Positions 24,601-33,539 of a DNA stretch of 64,000 bases are shown here, in pieces. Source of the stretch: Schistosoma haematobium (Eukaryota; Platyhelminthes; Trematoda; Strigeidida; Schistosomatidae); contig NC_067200.1 in assembly GCF_000699445.3 (NCBI RefSeq), positions 3,798,950 to 3,862,949 of the forward strand. The letters are read 5' to 3'. The notes under the pieces are model-generated. The model had not been told where the DNA came from. It ran no database searches and saw nothing but the letters and a program-made list of their open reading frames with translations. Positions within the stretch are counted from its first letter, which is position 1. Every line of letters begins with the position of its first letter. The position numbers and the translations under genes were made by a program.

Positions 24601-27600
24601 ATTGAGATCTTGAACCAATTGATGTTAGACCATCACAATTGAAAACCTGGAAGCACTGGACGGCCGTTTCGTCCTATTGTAGGACTCCTCAGCAGTGCGC
24701 ATCCACGATCTCGCGAGCGGGATTCGAACCCAGGGCCTTCGGTCTCGCGCGCGCGAACGCTTAACCAACTGGACCACTGAGCCGGCATCCAATGGTGATA
24801 GTTTCTAACATCAACCAATCCACGAAATTGCGCGACCAACTTCCATTGTACTTAAGTAGATAACTGTCTCTACCCGACAAGGATTAGCTCCACTGGTTAC
24901 ATAATTTCCTAATAATTGTAAATGTCTATTATAATTTAACTTTTATTTGCCAATAATACAGAAACTACGACTATTTGATTTTCTATATATTTCTATAGTA
25001 CCAACATTTGAAGTGAAGTCAGTATTGGCTATAGAGAATGAAACATTACCACAATATTGGTCAGTTGAATTGACAAATACAAGTACTCCAGCTTATATTA
25101 ATTTGGCAGCTATATTTTGTGATTCAGTGAGTATAATATTATTTTTGTAAATTTGCTTTCAATAGATAGTTAATTATAGATAGTATATGTGAATGTAATT
25201 CTAGACTTCATAGTAAACATATGAATCAGTTGCCATCACTTACTCTCCATTTAACTTGTTAATCATTCGTATTGGGCATTGATTGATTTACATGGAAAGA
25301 TGGTATGTATTTAATGAATAAATTTATATAGAATTATAAAATTTTCTGTGGAATCTGCATGTAAGTTTGTGGATGAGCACTGTTGAGAATTTATATACAA
25401 AATGATCGTACAATGCGTTCAGGTTTTCAATGATGATCTAACATTTATCGATTCATGATCTCAATCAAAAATTTAACAATCTCCACAATCCATTACTTAA
25501 AATTAGTAATTGTATTTTTTTAAATAAAAGGTTTCATCAGTGATAAGTTTATTCCATAATCAATTGAAGGAGTCATACTTGTCTAGTGAATTATGAACTG
25601 ATATCATCAAGATTAGAATTGAGAGAAAGTGTGGGAATTTCACTGACGATTGATTATTTAATAATAATATTCGTTCTCGTCGAGGATGTACTGATCATAT
25701 CTTCACTCTCCGCCATATGTTAGAACACCGTCATACTTATCAATAATGCCTAAGCCATGCAATCCTCACTTAATCAGTTGGTAATCAGTGTCCGTAGGTA
25801 TGGTATGTGCTTTGCACCTTCGAAGTGCAAAGTACTTCTACAAGACTGGCAGGATTCCAATCCTGTACTCACCCTGGATGGTGAGCACATAGACGTAGTC
25901 GAGAAGTTCGTGTATCTGGGTAGCTGCATAAGTGCTGGTGGGGGTGAGAGTGATGAGATCAATGCACGAATAGTGAAAGCTAGAGCGGCTTATGCCAATC
26001 TAGGCCACCTTTGGCGCCTTCGTGATGTTAGTCTGGCTGTAAAAGGTCGGATCTACAACGCGTCGGTGAGAGCAGTTCTGCTCTATGCTTGTGAAACCTG
26101 GCCTCTCCGAGTTGAGGACGTTAGACGACTCTCTGTGTTCGATCATCGTTGTCTCCGAAAGATTGCTGACATCCAGTGGCAACACCATGTCAGTAATGCA
26201 GAGGTTCGGCATCGTGTGTTCGGGCGCAGAGACGATAATGCAATTGGTGTCACCATCTTGAAACACCGACTTCGGTGGCTTGAACATGCTCTACGAATGT
26301 CGTCCCAGAGAATTCCACGTCGTGCATTATTTGCCGACTCTGGGGCTGGTTGGAAAAAGAGGAGGTGGTCGTTATATGACATGGTGTCGTGGCATGAACT
26401 AAAGTTGCACAGGACTGGCATCTGTTGTGCCTTCATGACTCCCTGGTTGGGGTCCTAGAGATGGTGCAACACAGTGGCTAGAGACGTTATCAGATATGGT
26501 TCAGAATAGAAGCCAGTGGCGATCCTGCTGTAACCTTCTTTTACTTCATAAAAAAGTGGTTGTATCTTCCTGAACCGAAAGATTTCTTCTGATTGTGCCT
26601 TTCCGTTTCCCCCATTATTATTATTATTATTACACTACCTTACAGTAATCTGTTCGTTATTGTTCTTTTTTTTTACGCTCCTTACCTTCCTTTTTTGTTT
26701 TCCCATTCTCATTGTTGTTATGTGACGCATATATATTTGGTGCCCCCTTGTACCAATATTTATGTGTTCAACTAAATAAATAAATAATATATTTATAGTA
26801 GTAATGATTACTGATTGGCACATATGACCAACGCACAAGAATAGTTGTCACTCATAATTTTCTAAAATCCAATGATTCCTTCATTGATTAAAACGTTAAT
26901 TAGTAATTTGTTATCCGTTTTTATAAAATTCACAGATTTTAAGTAGTTTGAAACTTGGAAATCCATCATTGTCAAACGATGCAAAATGTACTAATGTTAC
27001 ATTCACACCAGTTGAGTCCTCAAATCGTCTGAAAAGACAGGTAGACGCGACCTTAAATCAAAATAGAGAACAAGGTATTCAAGGAACAGCGAATATAGAA
27101 ATTCCAACTCCTCAAGGAAAAGAACTGACTACAGAAGCATTTACAAATATTATTAATTCTGGTAATGAGAAATCAGACAACAAAACCGGACTGAAGTTAT
27201 CTAATGTGGAAACTAAAAGTTAGTAAAAAAAATTTTCATGGAATTATTATTTTTTCTTTTAAACTAAGTATATCTGACCATCTCAAAAGCAAGATGATGC
27301 AATGACGTTACCCACCGAAAACAATATAGTCTACTGATTAGCGTTAGCCTTTAAGACTCTCAGATTTCAGCTCAGTGGTTTATAGGTTAAGAGTTTGTAC
27401 GTGATATCATTTGCTCTAGGTTTGATTCTCAGTTGTGGTATTGTAGGTGCGTACTACTGGGGAGTCTTATACAAGAACGAAACAGACATCCAACTCTCCG
27501 AGATTTTTGCTGTCTAACTTATAGTCGTTCGGGACATCAATTAAAAAAGCAATTAAGATATTTGACTAAGTGAATGGTTGATAAAGTGGTAGAAAAAGAG

Positions 27601-30600
27601 TTAGGAAAGCCACATAAATAAAGGACTGGGGAAAAAAATCACATATATATCGTTGAAAGAAAGTAATATCGCTTTAGATGTTGATTGTCTGAAAAATATA
27701 CCTTTCATTCAACACAGCTATATACAGCCAACAGTACGACTTCACTTTCGAGTTTCTGCTTTTCCTTCTATCATTTTCCAATCTACCTGTCTAGTATGAT
27801 GGGACATCAAGAGACACGTATTCTAGCTAATGCACCTCAATTGAGTTATTAGGGTAGGTAAGTTAAACCATTATATCATAGAAGCATCTACGTTTATGAC
27901 GATTGTGGTATACATTATTCTGTCTCATTTTGAACTAACACATTTATCTATTCATTAATCTTTTTCTCACTATTTTTAATCAAAATATAGAAACGATTGT
28001 ATTAAAAACTAAAAGTGAGTTTCGTTTTATACCTTCATTAATTAATATCCATGCTGATTTGATCAGATCGTATTCATAATATCAAGATTCAGGTAGAATA
28101 CAATCAACACAACCATAACGATTAACATCATACATACCCACACACACACACACACACACGTTACACTGTACACAATTTCCTGCTTCAATCATACTCTTTG
28201 TATCACATCTAATACATTGATTTATATTTTCATTGTTGGTTTGTGTTTATTTGCATTCACTGAGAGGGTAGTAATCCTATGAGATTAATTGATCATTTCT
28301 TGTCTCTTTTATTTAATTATCATATAGCAATAATAAAGAAGAAGAAGAAACGTACGAAAAAAGGTTAGTCTCTTTTTCTCAATCAATTAATCTATATTAA
28401 TGCTCATTTAATTAGCTTGTAGTGTCTAGTACCATGTCAAGCCCACATAAATTATTCTAACATTCGAACAGAGCAATTTATTCATTCTTCTCAAGCTATA
28501 TTCTTGATCTTCCTAATTATTCGTTTATCAACCTTGACTATTTTTATGTAAACGTAGGTTTGTGCACTTCTTATCTTACTCATTATATACTATCTTTGCT
28601 GATAATCTTTTTGACTAAATATCAATATCGACGCAATCAGCACAGAATACACATGTGCCAATAAGAGAGACTGATCAATTACAGACATAAATATCAATGG
28701 AAACATTCAAACATATTTTGATTAGACTTATACCTTAAGATGATATAAAGAAAGAAACCTATATACCTTAAGATAATAGAAACGTTCATTTTACTAATAT
28801 TAGTGACACATTGACACTGAATTAATTAATCCTTATTCATTGTTTCGTTTTGTTTGTTTACACATATAATGTGATGTATGCTACTGATGTTGATAGATAT
28901 AAGTAGTATGTGTCATCAACCGAAAGTGAAATGACTGAAGGTAGAAGGTTGAGAAGAGAAGAGAAAACGAACAGAGAGTGATTGATATAGAAATGAAATA
29001 ATAACAAAATCCGAAACAATTAATGGATATTTTGCAAATAAAATATTCATAGTATGATAATAAAATACATTTGATTGTCCCAACTAGTGTTCTCGTTCAC
29101 TACAATACTAATATTAATGTTAGACCACCAATAAAAATCTGGGAGCACTGGACGGCCATGTCGTTCTAGTATGGGAATCCTCATCATTGTGCATCCACAA
29201 TCCCGATCACCAGATTCGAACCCGAGGACTTCGGTCTCGCGCTAAGCCGGCCGGCATCCCACACTGTTAATGTCTAACCTCAACTAATCCACGAAATTGC
29301 GCGACCATCTTCTATTATACTGAGGTAGATAGCTATCTCTACTTGACACGGACTAGCTCCATTGGTCACGACTTCTAACTAGAACTCCGAGAATTCTCTC
29401 ACGAAGCTAGTCACTAGTGAGCACACGGTAATTATCAGTACGGGGTTGTGGAGATAATTATATGTTGGTCGAGATCATGAGTCGAACCTCACGAGCGGAA
29501 TCGTGGATAAGCACTGCTGAGAAATCCCAAAACAGAACAAAACGGCAGTCCATTACTTTTACAGGTTTTCAATGGCGGTCTAACATCAGTCGGTTCATGA
29601 TCTCAATCAAAAAAATATAATAATCGCCACAACCCAATACTGCTATAACAGATTGTGTAAGTTACGTTTAGGTTATAAAACATACTACTATGATAGATTT
29701 GTATTGAATAACTGAATAAAGAACCAGTTAGTGGTGTATTCTTTTTGTAAAAAATTCTACGTGTGTTCACCTAATAACTAAGACCAGATAAGGGTTATAA
29801 ACCAGTTTGTGGAATTAGAATTATGAATGACAATTGATGGGCTTAAGGTTAGAAATGAGATTTAGGGTTTTCATCATGAACTGACATCAGTTATAATACC
29901 AAAACACCATTTATCCAAATGGATGAATGAATTTCGCGCCAAAGTCCAAGACCTATTATCTTATACCTGATTAGTTCTTCCCCCAAATGCTCTGGTACAG
30001 CCGAGAGTGAGGAGAGCCACCTCTCTCTCTCGAAATGCTTTCACATGACCATGCGTAAACAACCACTCCCACGGAACTTCTAGTCACTGCTTTCTCGCGG
30101 CATCAATGTTAACTACGAAACTGAGAGGACAAAATACGAATGTCCGGTGCTTTAACCGGGTTATTGGAGATGGAGGATTTATCTAGGGGAGTTGGATAAC
30201 CCTAATTCTAAACCAATGATGCACATGAGCTCTAGTATCCCGAAGGAAAAAATGACAATATGAACCAATTATTGGTCACTGCATACCATGTGACTGTATC
30301 TCCCGACGTTGCTCAATTGACTTGTGGATCAGAACTTTAGGTTGAAGGTTCCGGGTATGGCCCCTTACGAAAACCACCTGTTTCAGTTTAAGCACCTGGA
30401 CAATATTCCAGCCCTCATACAAATCGAATGATTTATGTGGCGTATATCTATTCGGTACCTCCTTGTACTAATGTTCATGTGTTTAAATATATAAATAAAT
30501 CTGATTTTAATTATACTTTTTTGTTATTATTATTTACTCATTAGTTCCAGAAGATCACACCGGAACTATCATCGCCATAGCTGCTGCTGCTACTGGAATT

Positions 30601-30681
30601 TTACTAATTGCAATTGTTATTGGAATCATTTATAAATATCGTCAAAGAAATGCCGCTTTAACATTAAATCATCTTAAATAA
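6553..30681 (+). CDS. Split gene for a micro-exon-gene-like type I membrane protein with a tandem exon array
   Basis: Coding exons (inferred): 6553-6670; 57-nt array exons starting at 7180, 8054, 8956, 9885, 10809, 11727, 12651, 13567, 14487, 15399, 16319, 17237, 18159 and 23023; then 23881-23934, 24999-25126, 26936-27218, 27991-28014, 28328-28363 and 30545-30681. Every junction has GT/AG borders, and phases match throughout (phase 1 up to the 128-nt exon, one phase 0 junction, then phase 1). The total is 1,578 nt, or 525 residues plus stop. Order in the protein: signal peptide, 14 acidic 19-residue repeats, an extracellular region with several N-glycosylation sequons and an RLKR site, a strongly basic juxtamembrane stretch, a membrane helix, and a tail of about 16 residues. 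Small symmetric exons behind a signal peptide are the hallmark of schistosome MEGs, whose products are secreted or surface proteins. I recognise no named homologue. Exon calls are by eye; transcripts could skip exons. Confidence 0.8.
7180..23079 (+). CDS. Repeated 57-nt exon, 14 intact copies, acidic 19-residue repeat
   Basis: Each copy is bounded by CTTGTAG| and |GTAAGT and is symmetric (phase 1-1), so any number of copies keeps frame. Only the phase-1 frame is open; the other two meet TAG or TGA inside the exon. It reads (G)ANLGDNNEEEAKEDSNDG. Copies 1-3 and the copy at 23023 have GCA (Ala) at the twelfth codon; copies 4-13 have GAA (Glu). Each repeat has 7-8 acidic residues and one Lys, so the array adds about 100 net negative charges. 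A second in-frame AG 12 nt into each exon (GTGCGAATCTAG|GTGAC) could act as an alternative acceptor and drop the residues ANLG. Confidence 0.8.
19038..19121 (+). repeat. 5' copy of ~84-bp target-site duplication of the LINE
   Basis: Runs from GTGGAATATTCATG through the splice acceptor to GTGACAACAAT. It is matched by 22962-23045. The first 4 bases may be microhomology with the LINE end, so 80-84 bp. Confidence 0.8.
19099..19121 (+). pseudogene. Interrupted array exon (5' 23 nt), cut by LINE insertion
   Basis: The acceptor and the first 23 nt of an array exon are intact, then the sequence runs into the LINE's T-rich end. Reading on in the array frame meets TGA at 19143-19145. This fragment lies in the 5' copy of the target-site duplication; the complete exon is regenerated at 23023-23079 on the far side of the LINE. 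Confidence 0.85.
19327..20640 (-). CDS. LINE reverse transcriptase domain (open, 437 codons)
   Basis: Motifs in order: TREEQAAFRSGRGCTDHI (about residue 20), LDIRAAFDSLDR (about 57), SSGVRQGCPISPFLFNFAID (about 111), YADDIVLL catalytic box (about 158), then a long C-terminal extension with LGSCISAGG and LRWLGHVLRM, common in RTE elements. The aspartates of the active site are intact. The first Met used here is internal to the original long ORF, because a frameshift near 20665 separates it from the endonuclease part. Confidence 0.85.
   Translation of the reverse strand: MASVILRRLFKIREKLTREEQAAFRSGRGCTDHIFTLRQMLEHRHTFQKPTIVLFLDIRAAFDSLDRTVLWDCLLKKGVSEKFISILKALYTNTSGRVRAYNHLSPLFHSSSGVRQGCPISPFLFNFAIDDILEIALMNVSNGGVDLLPGERLLDLEYADDIVLLRDNAQAMQSSLNQLAISVRRYGMCFAPSKYKVLLQDWQDSNPVLTLDDEQIEVVEKFVYLGSCISAGGSVSDEINAHIVKARAAYANLGHLWCLRDVSLVVKGRIYNASVRAVLLYACETWSLRVEDVRGLSVFDHRSLRKIADIQWQHHVSNAEVRHRVFGHRDDNSIGVTILKHRLRWLGHVLRMSSQRIPQRALFADSGTGWKKRRGGQCMTWCRGMKESCKGLACVGPSRLPGWGPRDGATQWLETLSDMAQNRSQWRSCCNLLLLSS
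20667..22376 (-). pseudogene. LINE endonuclease and N-terminal RT region, interrupted by one stop
   Basis: The reading frame from MLPPNTRTEADF carries the endonuclease: FKLAAFNVRT, then LSETCIQD, then AGDLNAQVG. It meets a TGA at about 21675, then the same frame continues through linker and RT motif 0-1 sequences (LQLLKRYKSPGPDDLPP) to about 20667. There a one-base loss shifts the frame at the N-N-Y-R-G motif that normally continues I-S-L-L. Confidence 0.88.
22962..23045 (+). repeat. 3' copy of ~84-bp target-site duplication of the LINE
   Basis: Identical in content to 19038-19121. It restores the intron end, acceptor and exon start, so that 23023-23079 is a full array exon. Confidence 0.8.
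23881..23934 (+). CDS. 54-nt exon following the array
   Basis: Phase 1-1 exon reading (G)DINEGDPVREIAVDIIVE and ending at GAAG|GTGAGG. The intron before it is an array unit, identical up to the AG, but the exon is unrelated in sequence to the 57-nt repeat. It occupies the place a fifteenth repeat exon would have taken. Confidence 0.75.
23935..24620 (+). other. T-rich intron, no gene
   Basis: Very T-rich intron between the 54-nt and 128-nt exons. Its long open frames (Leu/Phe/Ile-rich) are products of base composition. Confidence 0.6.
24625..24795 (-). ncRNA. tRNA-like SINE with second-type hammerhead ribozyme
   Basis: Minus strand, in order: GGATGCCGGCTCAGTGGTCC with A box, arm GTTAAGCG, B box GGGTTCGAATCCC, then GCACTG-CTGAGGAG-TCC...GGAC-GAAAC-GGCC-GTC-CAGTGC. 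Stem I (GCACTG/CAGTGC) is perfect, stem II is closed by TCC/GGA, stem III is CGG/CCG. All conserved core residues (CTGANGA, GAAA, GTC) are present, so it looks cleavage-competent. Hammerhead at about 24649-24700. Confidence 0.8.
24999..25126 (+). CDS. Exon: extracellular segment with N-glycosylation sequons
   Basis: The exon follows a pyrimidine-rich TTTCTATAG acceptor and ends TCA|GTGAGT (phase 1 to phase 0). It reads VPTFEVKSVLAIENETLPQY, then a W-S-V-E-L-T-N-T-S-T segment, and ends LAAIFCDS. Sequons are N-E-T and N-T-S. The pattern (aromatic start, L-x-N-x-S-x-x-Y-x-x-L-A, FC, then hydrophobic helix spacing into the next exon) resembles a SEA-type module. That is inference; a profile search would decide. 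Confidence 0.72.
25678..26785 (+). mobile_element. 5'-truncated copy of the same RTE-type LINE
   Basis: Starts inside the RT region (sequence encoding RGCTDHIFTLRHMLEHRHTY), has an internal deletion near 25745 that removes the catalytic box, then an open stretch 25757-26458 nearly identical to the C-terminal part of the 19-22 kb element. It ends with the shared 3' sequence (GACGCATATATATTTGGTGCC, then the TTGTACCAATATTTATGTG block) and an AAATAAAT tail. It sits in an intron of the array gene, sense orientation. Confidence 0.88.
26936..27218 (+). CDS. Exon: extracellular segment with RLKR site
   Basis: Acceptor TTCACAG|ATTTTA; donor ACTAAAA|GTTAGT; phase 0 to 1. The beginning (ILSSLKLGNPSLSNDAKC) continues the possible SEA-like fold, followed by N-V-T-F. 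SSNRLKRQVDA contains a furin-type basic site, after which the segment is hydrophilic and Asn/Gln/Thr-rich with a further N-K-T sequon. An RTE-type LINE fragment lies in the preceding intron (25678-26785). Confidence 0.75.
27345..27530 (+). ncRNA. tRNA-like/hammerhead SINE relic
   Basis: CAGCTCAGTGGTTTATAGG, GTTTGATTCTCAG, then CTGGGGAGTCTTATACAAGAACGAAAC; order conserved, CTGANGA core lost. Confidence 0.45.
27991..28014 (+). CDS. 24-nt micro-exon
   Basis: AATATAG|...|GTGAGT borders, phase 1-1, encoding (K)TIVLKTK. Exons this small and divisible by three are the defining feature of schistosome MEGs. Support is the match of both splice sites and phase to its neighbours; the very short length leaves some doubt. 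Confidence 0.62.
28328..28363 (+). CDS. 36-nt basic micro-exon
   Basis: CATATAG|...|GTTAGT borders, phase 1-1, encoding (T)IIKKKKKRTKK. It supplies a run of eight Lys/Arg just before the membrane exon, on the predicted extracellular side. The charge is opposite to that of the array repeats. Confidence 0.65.
29105..29275 (-). ncRNA. tRNA-like/hammerhead SINE, degenerate
   Basis: Same order as 24625-24795 with a deletion in the tRNA-like head and core changes (complement ATGATGAGGATTCCC, AGAACGACATGGCCGTCCAG). Confidence 0.65.
29505..29615 (+). ncRNA. tRNA-like/hammerhead SINE, 3' part, degenerate
   Basis: GCACTGCTGAGAAATCCC, AACAAAACGGCAGTCCATTAC and TTTTCAATGGCGGTCTAACA; core mutated. Confidence 0.6.
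29975..30505 (+). mobile_element. Short LINE derivative, older copy
   Basis: Same architecture as 31068-31505, with more substitutions and an extra stretch around 30160-30210 (GAGTTGGATAACCC). It ends in AAATATATAAATAAAT. It lies in the last intron of the array gene, 40 bp before the final exon. Confidence 0.75.
30545..30681 (+). CDS. Last exon: transmembrane helix and short cytoplasmic tail
   Basis: Acceptor TTTACTCATTAG, phase 1, stop TAA at 30679-30681. It begins VPEDHTG, then about 23 hydrophobic residues (TIIAIAAAATGILLIAIVIG and on), then the basic stop-transfer YKYRQR and a tail ending LNHLK. With the signal peptide this predicts type I topology. Sequence AATAAA occurs at 30833-30838 and 30850-30855. 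Confidence 0.8.
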
Positions 30682-30832
30682 TCCATAAATTTTCCTTATT
30701 TATTTATTTATTATCGTTTATTGATTTATTATTGTTTATTAATTTATCTTAATCAATATTAGTTTAGTTAATGTTTGTTATTAATTTTTTTTAATGAAGT
30801 ACATTTTTTTTTGTAGTGAATAGTTTATTTTC

Positions 30833-30855
30833 AATAAAACTTATATTGCAATAAA
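30833..30855 (+). terminator. Polyadenylation signals of the array gene
   Basis: Two AATAAA hexamers (30833-30838 and 30850-30855) lie about 150-175 bp after the stop codon in an AT-rich 3' UTR and precede a T-rich stretch. Confidence 0.55.
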
Positions 30856-31067
30856 TAAATTTTTTTTTATTATTTTCTTCACAATGAGAATAATGTGGGA
30901 TGGAACTCGTTCTAGTCAAGTAGGTGGTTGTTGGTGATGGGGTGGGTGTCTGACTCTCTTATGAAATAGGATTGAGTTTTATTGTTTTTAGTTATCATGT
31001 AAAAGTTTAAATGATATCCGGTTAGTTCTCCTAAAAACCATTATAAAATTACCCTAACCTATAAGGC

Positions 31068-31505
31068 CCCCAAATGCCCAGGTACGGCCGAGAGTGGAGA
31101 GAGTCCGCCACGCGTTTATAGCCTCTGCCAGGGAAGTCCTATTCACTGCCTTCTCGTGGAGGGGGTGCTGTTTACAAAAATGAGAAGACGAAAAGCGAAT
31201 GTCCGACGCTTTAACCGGATTCCAAACCAATGGTTTACATGGGCTCCAGTATCCTGCGGGAACAAATGAACCAATTGTTGGTCACCGGCTTCCATGGGAC
31301 TGCATCTCCTGACGATGCTCCACTGCCTTGTGGATCAGACCTTCAGGTCGAAGGATCGAGGAGTGGCCCCCTAAGAAAACCACCTGCTTCGATTTGGGTA
31401 CCCGGGCAGTATCACAGCCCTCACACATATCGAATGAGATTTGTGTGGCGCATATGTATTTGGTGCCTATTTGTACCGATATCTGTGTTGAAATAAAAAA
31501 AATAA
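31068..31505 (+). mobile_element. Short non-autonomous derivative: LINE 5' region joined to LINE 3' end
   Basis: The ~430 bp begin with CCCCCAAATGCCCAGGTACGG, contain the blocks found on the minus strand of the LINE at 22961-22640 (CCTGCGGGAACAAATGAACC, GGACTGCATCTCC, GGGCAGTATCACAGCCC), then jump directly to the LINE's last ~60 bp (GTGTGGCGCATATGTATTTG) and an A-rich AAAT tail. Coding sequence is absent, so it must have moved in trans, presumably with the LINE's enzymes. Confidence 0.8.
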
Positions 31506-31959
31506 CCTATAAAGGTATCTGTGAATGACAATGAGTTAATAGTATTTGATTGAAGTTATAGTGAATCATTAAAAGATAATTTGTTTAGATACAATATACA
31601 CCTCAAAACATTTCATATCTATAGTCTCTTATAACCGCAGCTTCAATTTGTGGATATAGTACTTTAACTAAATTAAAGTATTATATTCGTGGATTAGACG
31701 TTACATGTAACACATTTAATAGAATGTTGAAAGTACCGATAAGATTAACCAGAAGACCTTAGAAATTTTTCTCATAAAAGAAAATAGTTGATGAATTGAA
31801 TTGCATTTCGAAAACAGAATAAGGTAAATTGTAACTGATATATTATTAAGTAATTCCCATAACTTTCCAATACATATTCCGATAGTCAGTCATAAACGGA
31901 TCGATCACCATACAAGTCAGAAAGAACACAGTGGATTGGTTGAAGTTAGACATTAACAC

Positions 31960-32150
31960 CGTTGGATGCAGGCTCAGTGGTCTAATGGTTAAGTGCTCGC
32001 GCGCGAAGCCAGTAGGTCCTGGGTTCGAGCCCCGCGTGGTGCGGGATCGTGGATGCGCACTGCTGAGGAGTCCCATACTAGGACGAAACGGCCGTCCAAT
32101 GCTTCCAGGTTTTCAATGGTGGTCTAGCTTCAACTGACTCATGATTTCAA
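31960..32150 (+). ncRNA. tRNA-like SINE with second-type hammerhead ribozyme
   Basis: tRNA-like head GGTCTAATGGTTAAGTGCTC and B box GGGTTCGAGCCCC, then hammerhead 32055-32106 (GCACTG-CTGAGGAG...GGACGAAAC...GTC-CAATGC). One mismatch in stem I. The 3' end is TTCCAGGTTTTCAATGGTGG. Confidence 0.8.
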
Positions 32151-32979
32151 TCTGTGAAATACATATGTGTTGAATAATCTTCAAATTAGTTTTCATCATA
32201 TAGAAAGACCATTTCTTTAATGATATGTGTATGATGAATTTCAACCACTGACTACTGTGAAAATATGGTTATAAATTAGCATGAGGAATACAGACTAGAT
32301 GTTAGAGTTATAAATTAAGAGTAAAAATATAGAATTAAGGTTATTACTACACACTAACACCAGTTATAATGTTAAAATGAGACACCATCCAAGAATCGTA
32401 ATCTTAGAACTGATTCAATCGTCCATAAATCAGATTGTAGTTTCAAAAAATGAATATTCTCTGTGTCAATATTAGAATATGCAATTTTTGAAGCTGTGAA
32501 CAATTTTTCGATGTGCAATTTTTTAGTTACTTAGTTTTTAAGCAGTTCATTACGGAAAATTATACTTGAAGCATTTTCAACATTTTTAGACCAGTGACAG
32601 ATGGTCCATTATCAGTAACCAGAAATTCATAGGTTACAGTAAATTTATGGGAAAACCCGTTATCAATGATTCCTTAAAGTACCTCGATGCTATTCAAAAT
32701 CTGAAAACTCTGCATACTGGTTCGTTCAAGGCCTGCAGAAAGAGAGAGAGAACTTGAAGTTTGACTGAGAGGTCCTAGTTCTTTTTTGGTAAAATGCAAG
32801 TTGATCATATCTGCTGACTACTTGCGACCAGATACTAAAGCACTCAACAACCAGAACCACTATGAATTTTCGTATTTATAAACCGTTTACACTTCGGATT
32901 TGTTATTTGGCTTGCGTGGGATTAGTCAGAGTAGTGTCACGGCTTAGAATAGTTTTAAATTATTTGAGACAACAGTAGA

Positions 32980-33530
32980 GTGGACTTGAGTGCTGTTAGA
33001 GGTTGTGAATATTCATCGACTGAGATGCTTGTACCACGTGTTACGTATGTCTGAACACCGACTACCACGACGTGCAATGCTATCCGGTATTGGAGATGGT
33101 TGGAAGAAAGTTAGGGGCGGCCAAACCAAAACGTGGCATCAGTGCCTGAAGTCACTAACTTCTAGTCTGAGCCATGTTGGTAGATGCAGACTACTTGGTT
33201 GGGGTCCGCGTGACTATCGTAACCAATGGTTGGAGACTCTTGGTGACATGGCTCAGAATCGATCACAATGGCGTCGGTGTATACACTCCCTGTCTTCCCT
33301 TAAACTAAGAGATTAAAATCGCTTCTTATCTTTCTTTCTACGAACTAATTCTTTCTTCCTGTACTATATCCTTATTGCAATCTTTCTTTTATATATTACC
33401 ACCTCTGAATTAACTACTTTTATGAATTCGGTGTCCATCTTGTTGTGCTAATGTGATATGGCAACTTGGACCGATGCACTTATGTGCCTGGTCCTACGTT
33501 GTAGCTGACTGACTGAAACAACAGTATTCA
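32980..33530 (+). mobile_element. 3' end of a third RTE-type LINE family
   Basis: An open stretch (32990-33316) reads RLRCLYHVLRMSEHRLPRRA, then GWKKVRGGQTKTWHQCLKSL and QWLETLGDMAQNRSQWRR, the C-terminal end of an RTE-type polyprotein. The 3' part ends with a GTAGCTGACTGACTGA tail. Related decayed copies: 49090-49615, 60240-60580 and (reverse) 56670-56940. Confidence 0.75.
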
Positions 33531-33539
33531 AAATGTCCG

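Noticed and set aside
25757..26458. 233-codon open frame as a host gene
   Set aside because: Near identical to the C-terminal part of the RTE-type LINE at 19-22 kb and ends in the same 3' tail; it is a truncated element copy.
31975..32045. Possible genuine tRNA gene (A and B boxes)
   Set aside because: No complete cloverleaf with acceptor pairing; the same head recurs upstream of hammerheads, so it is a tRNA-derived SINE head.
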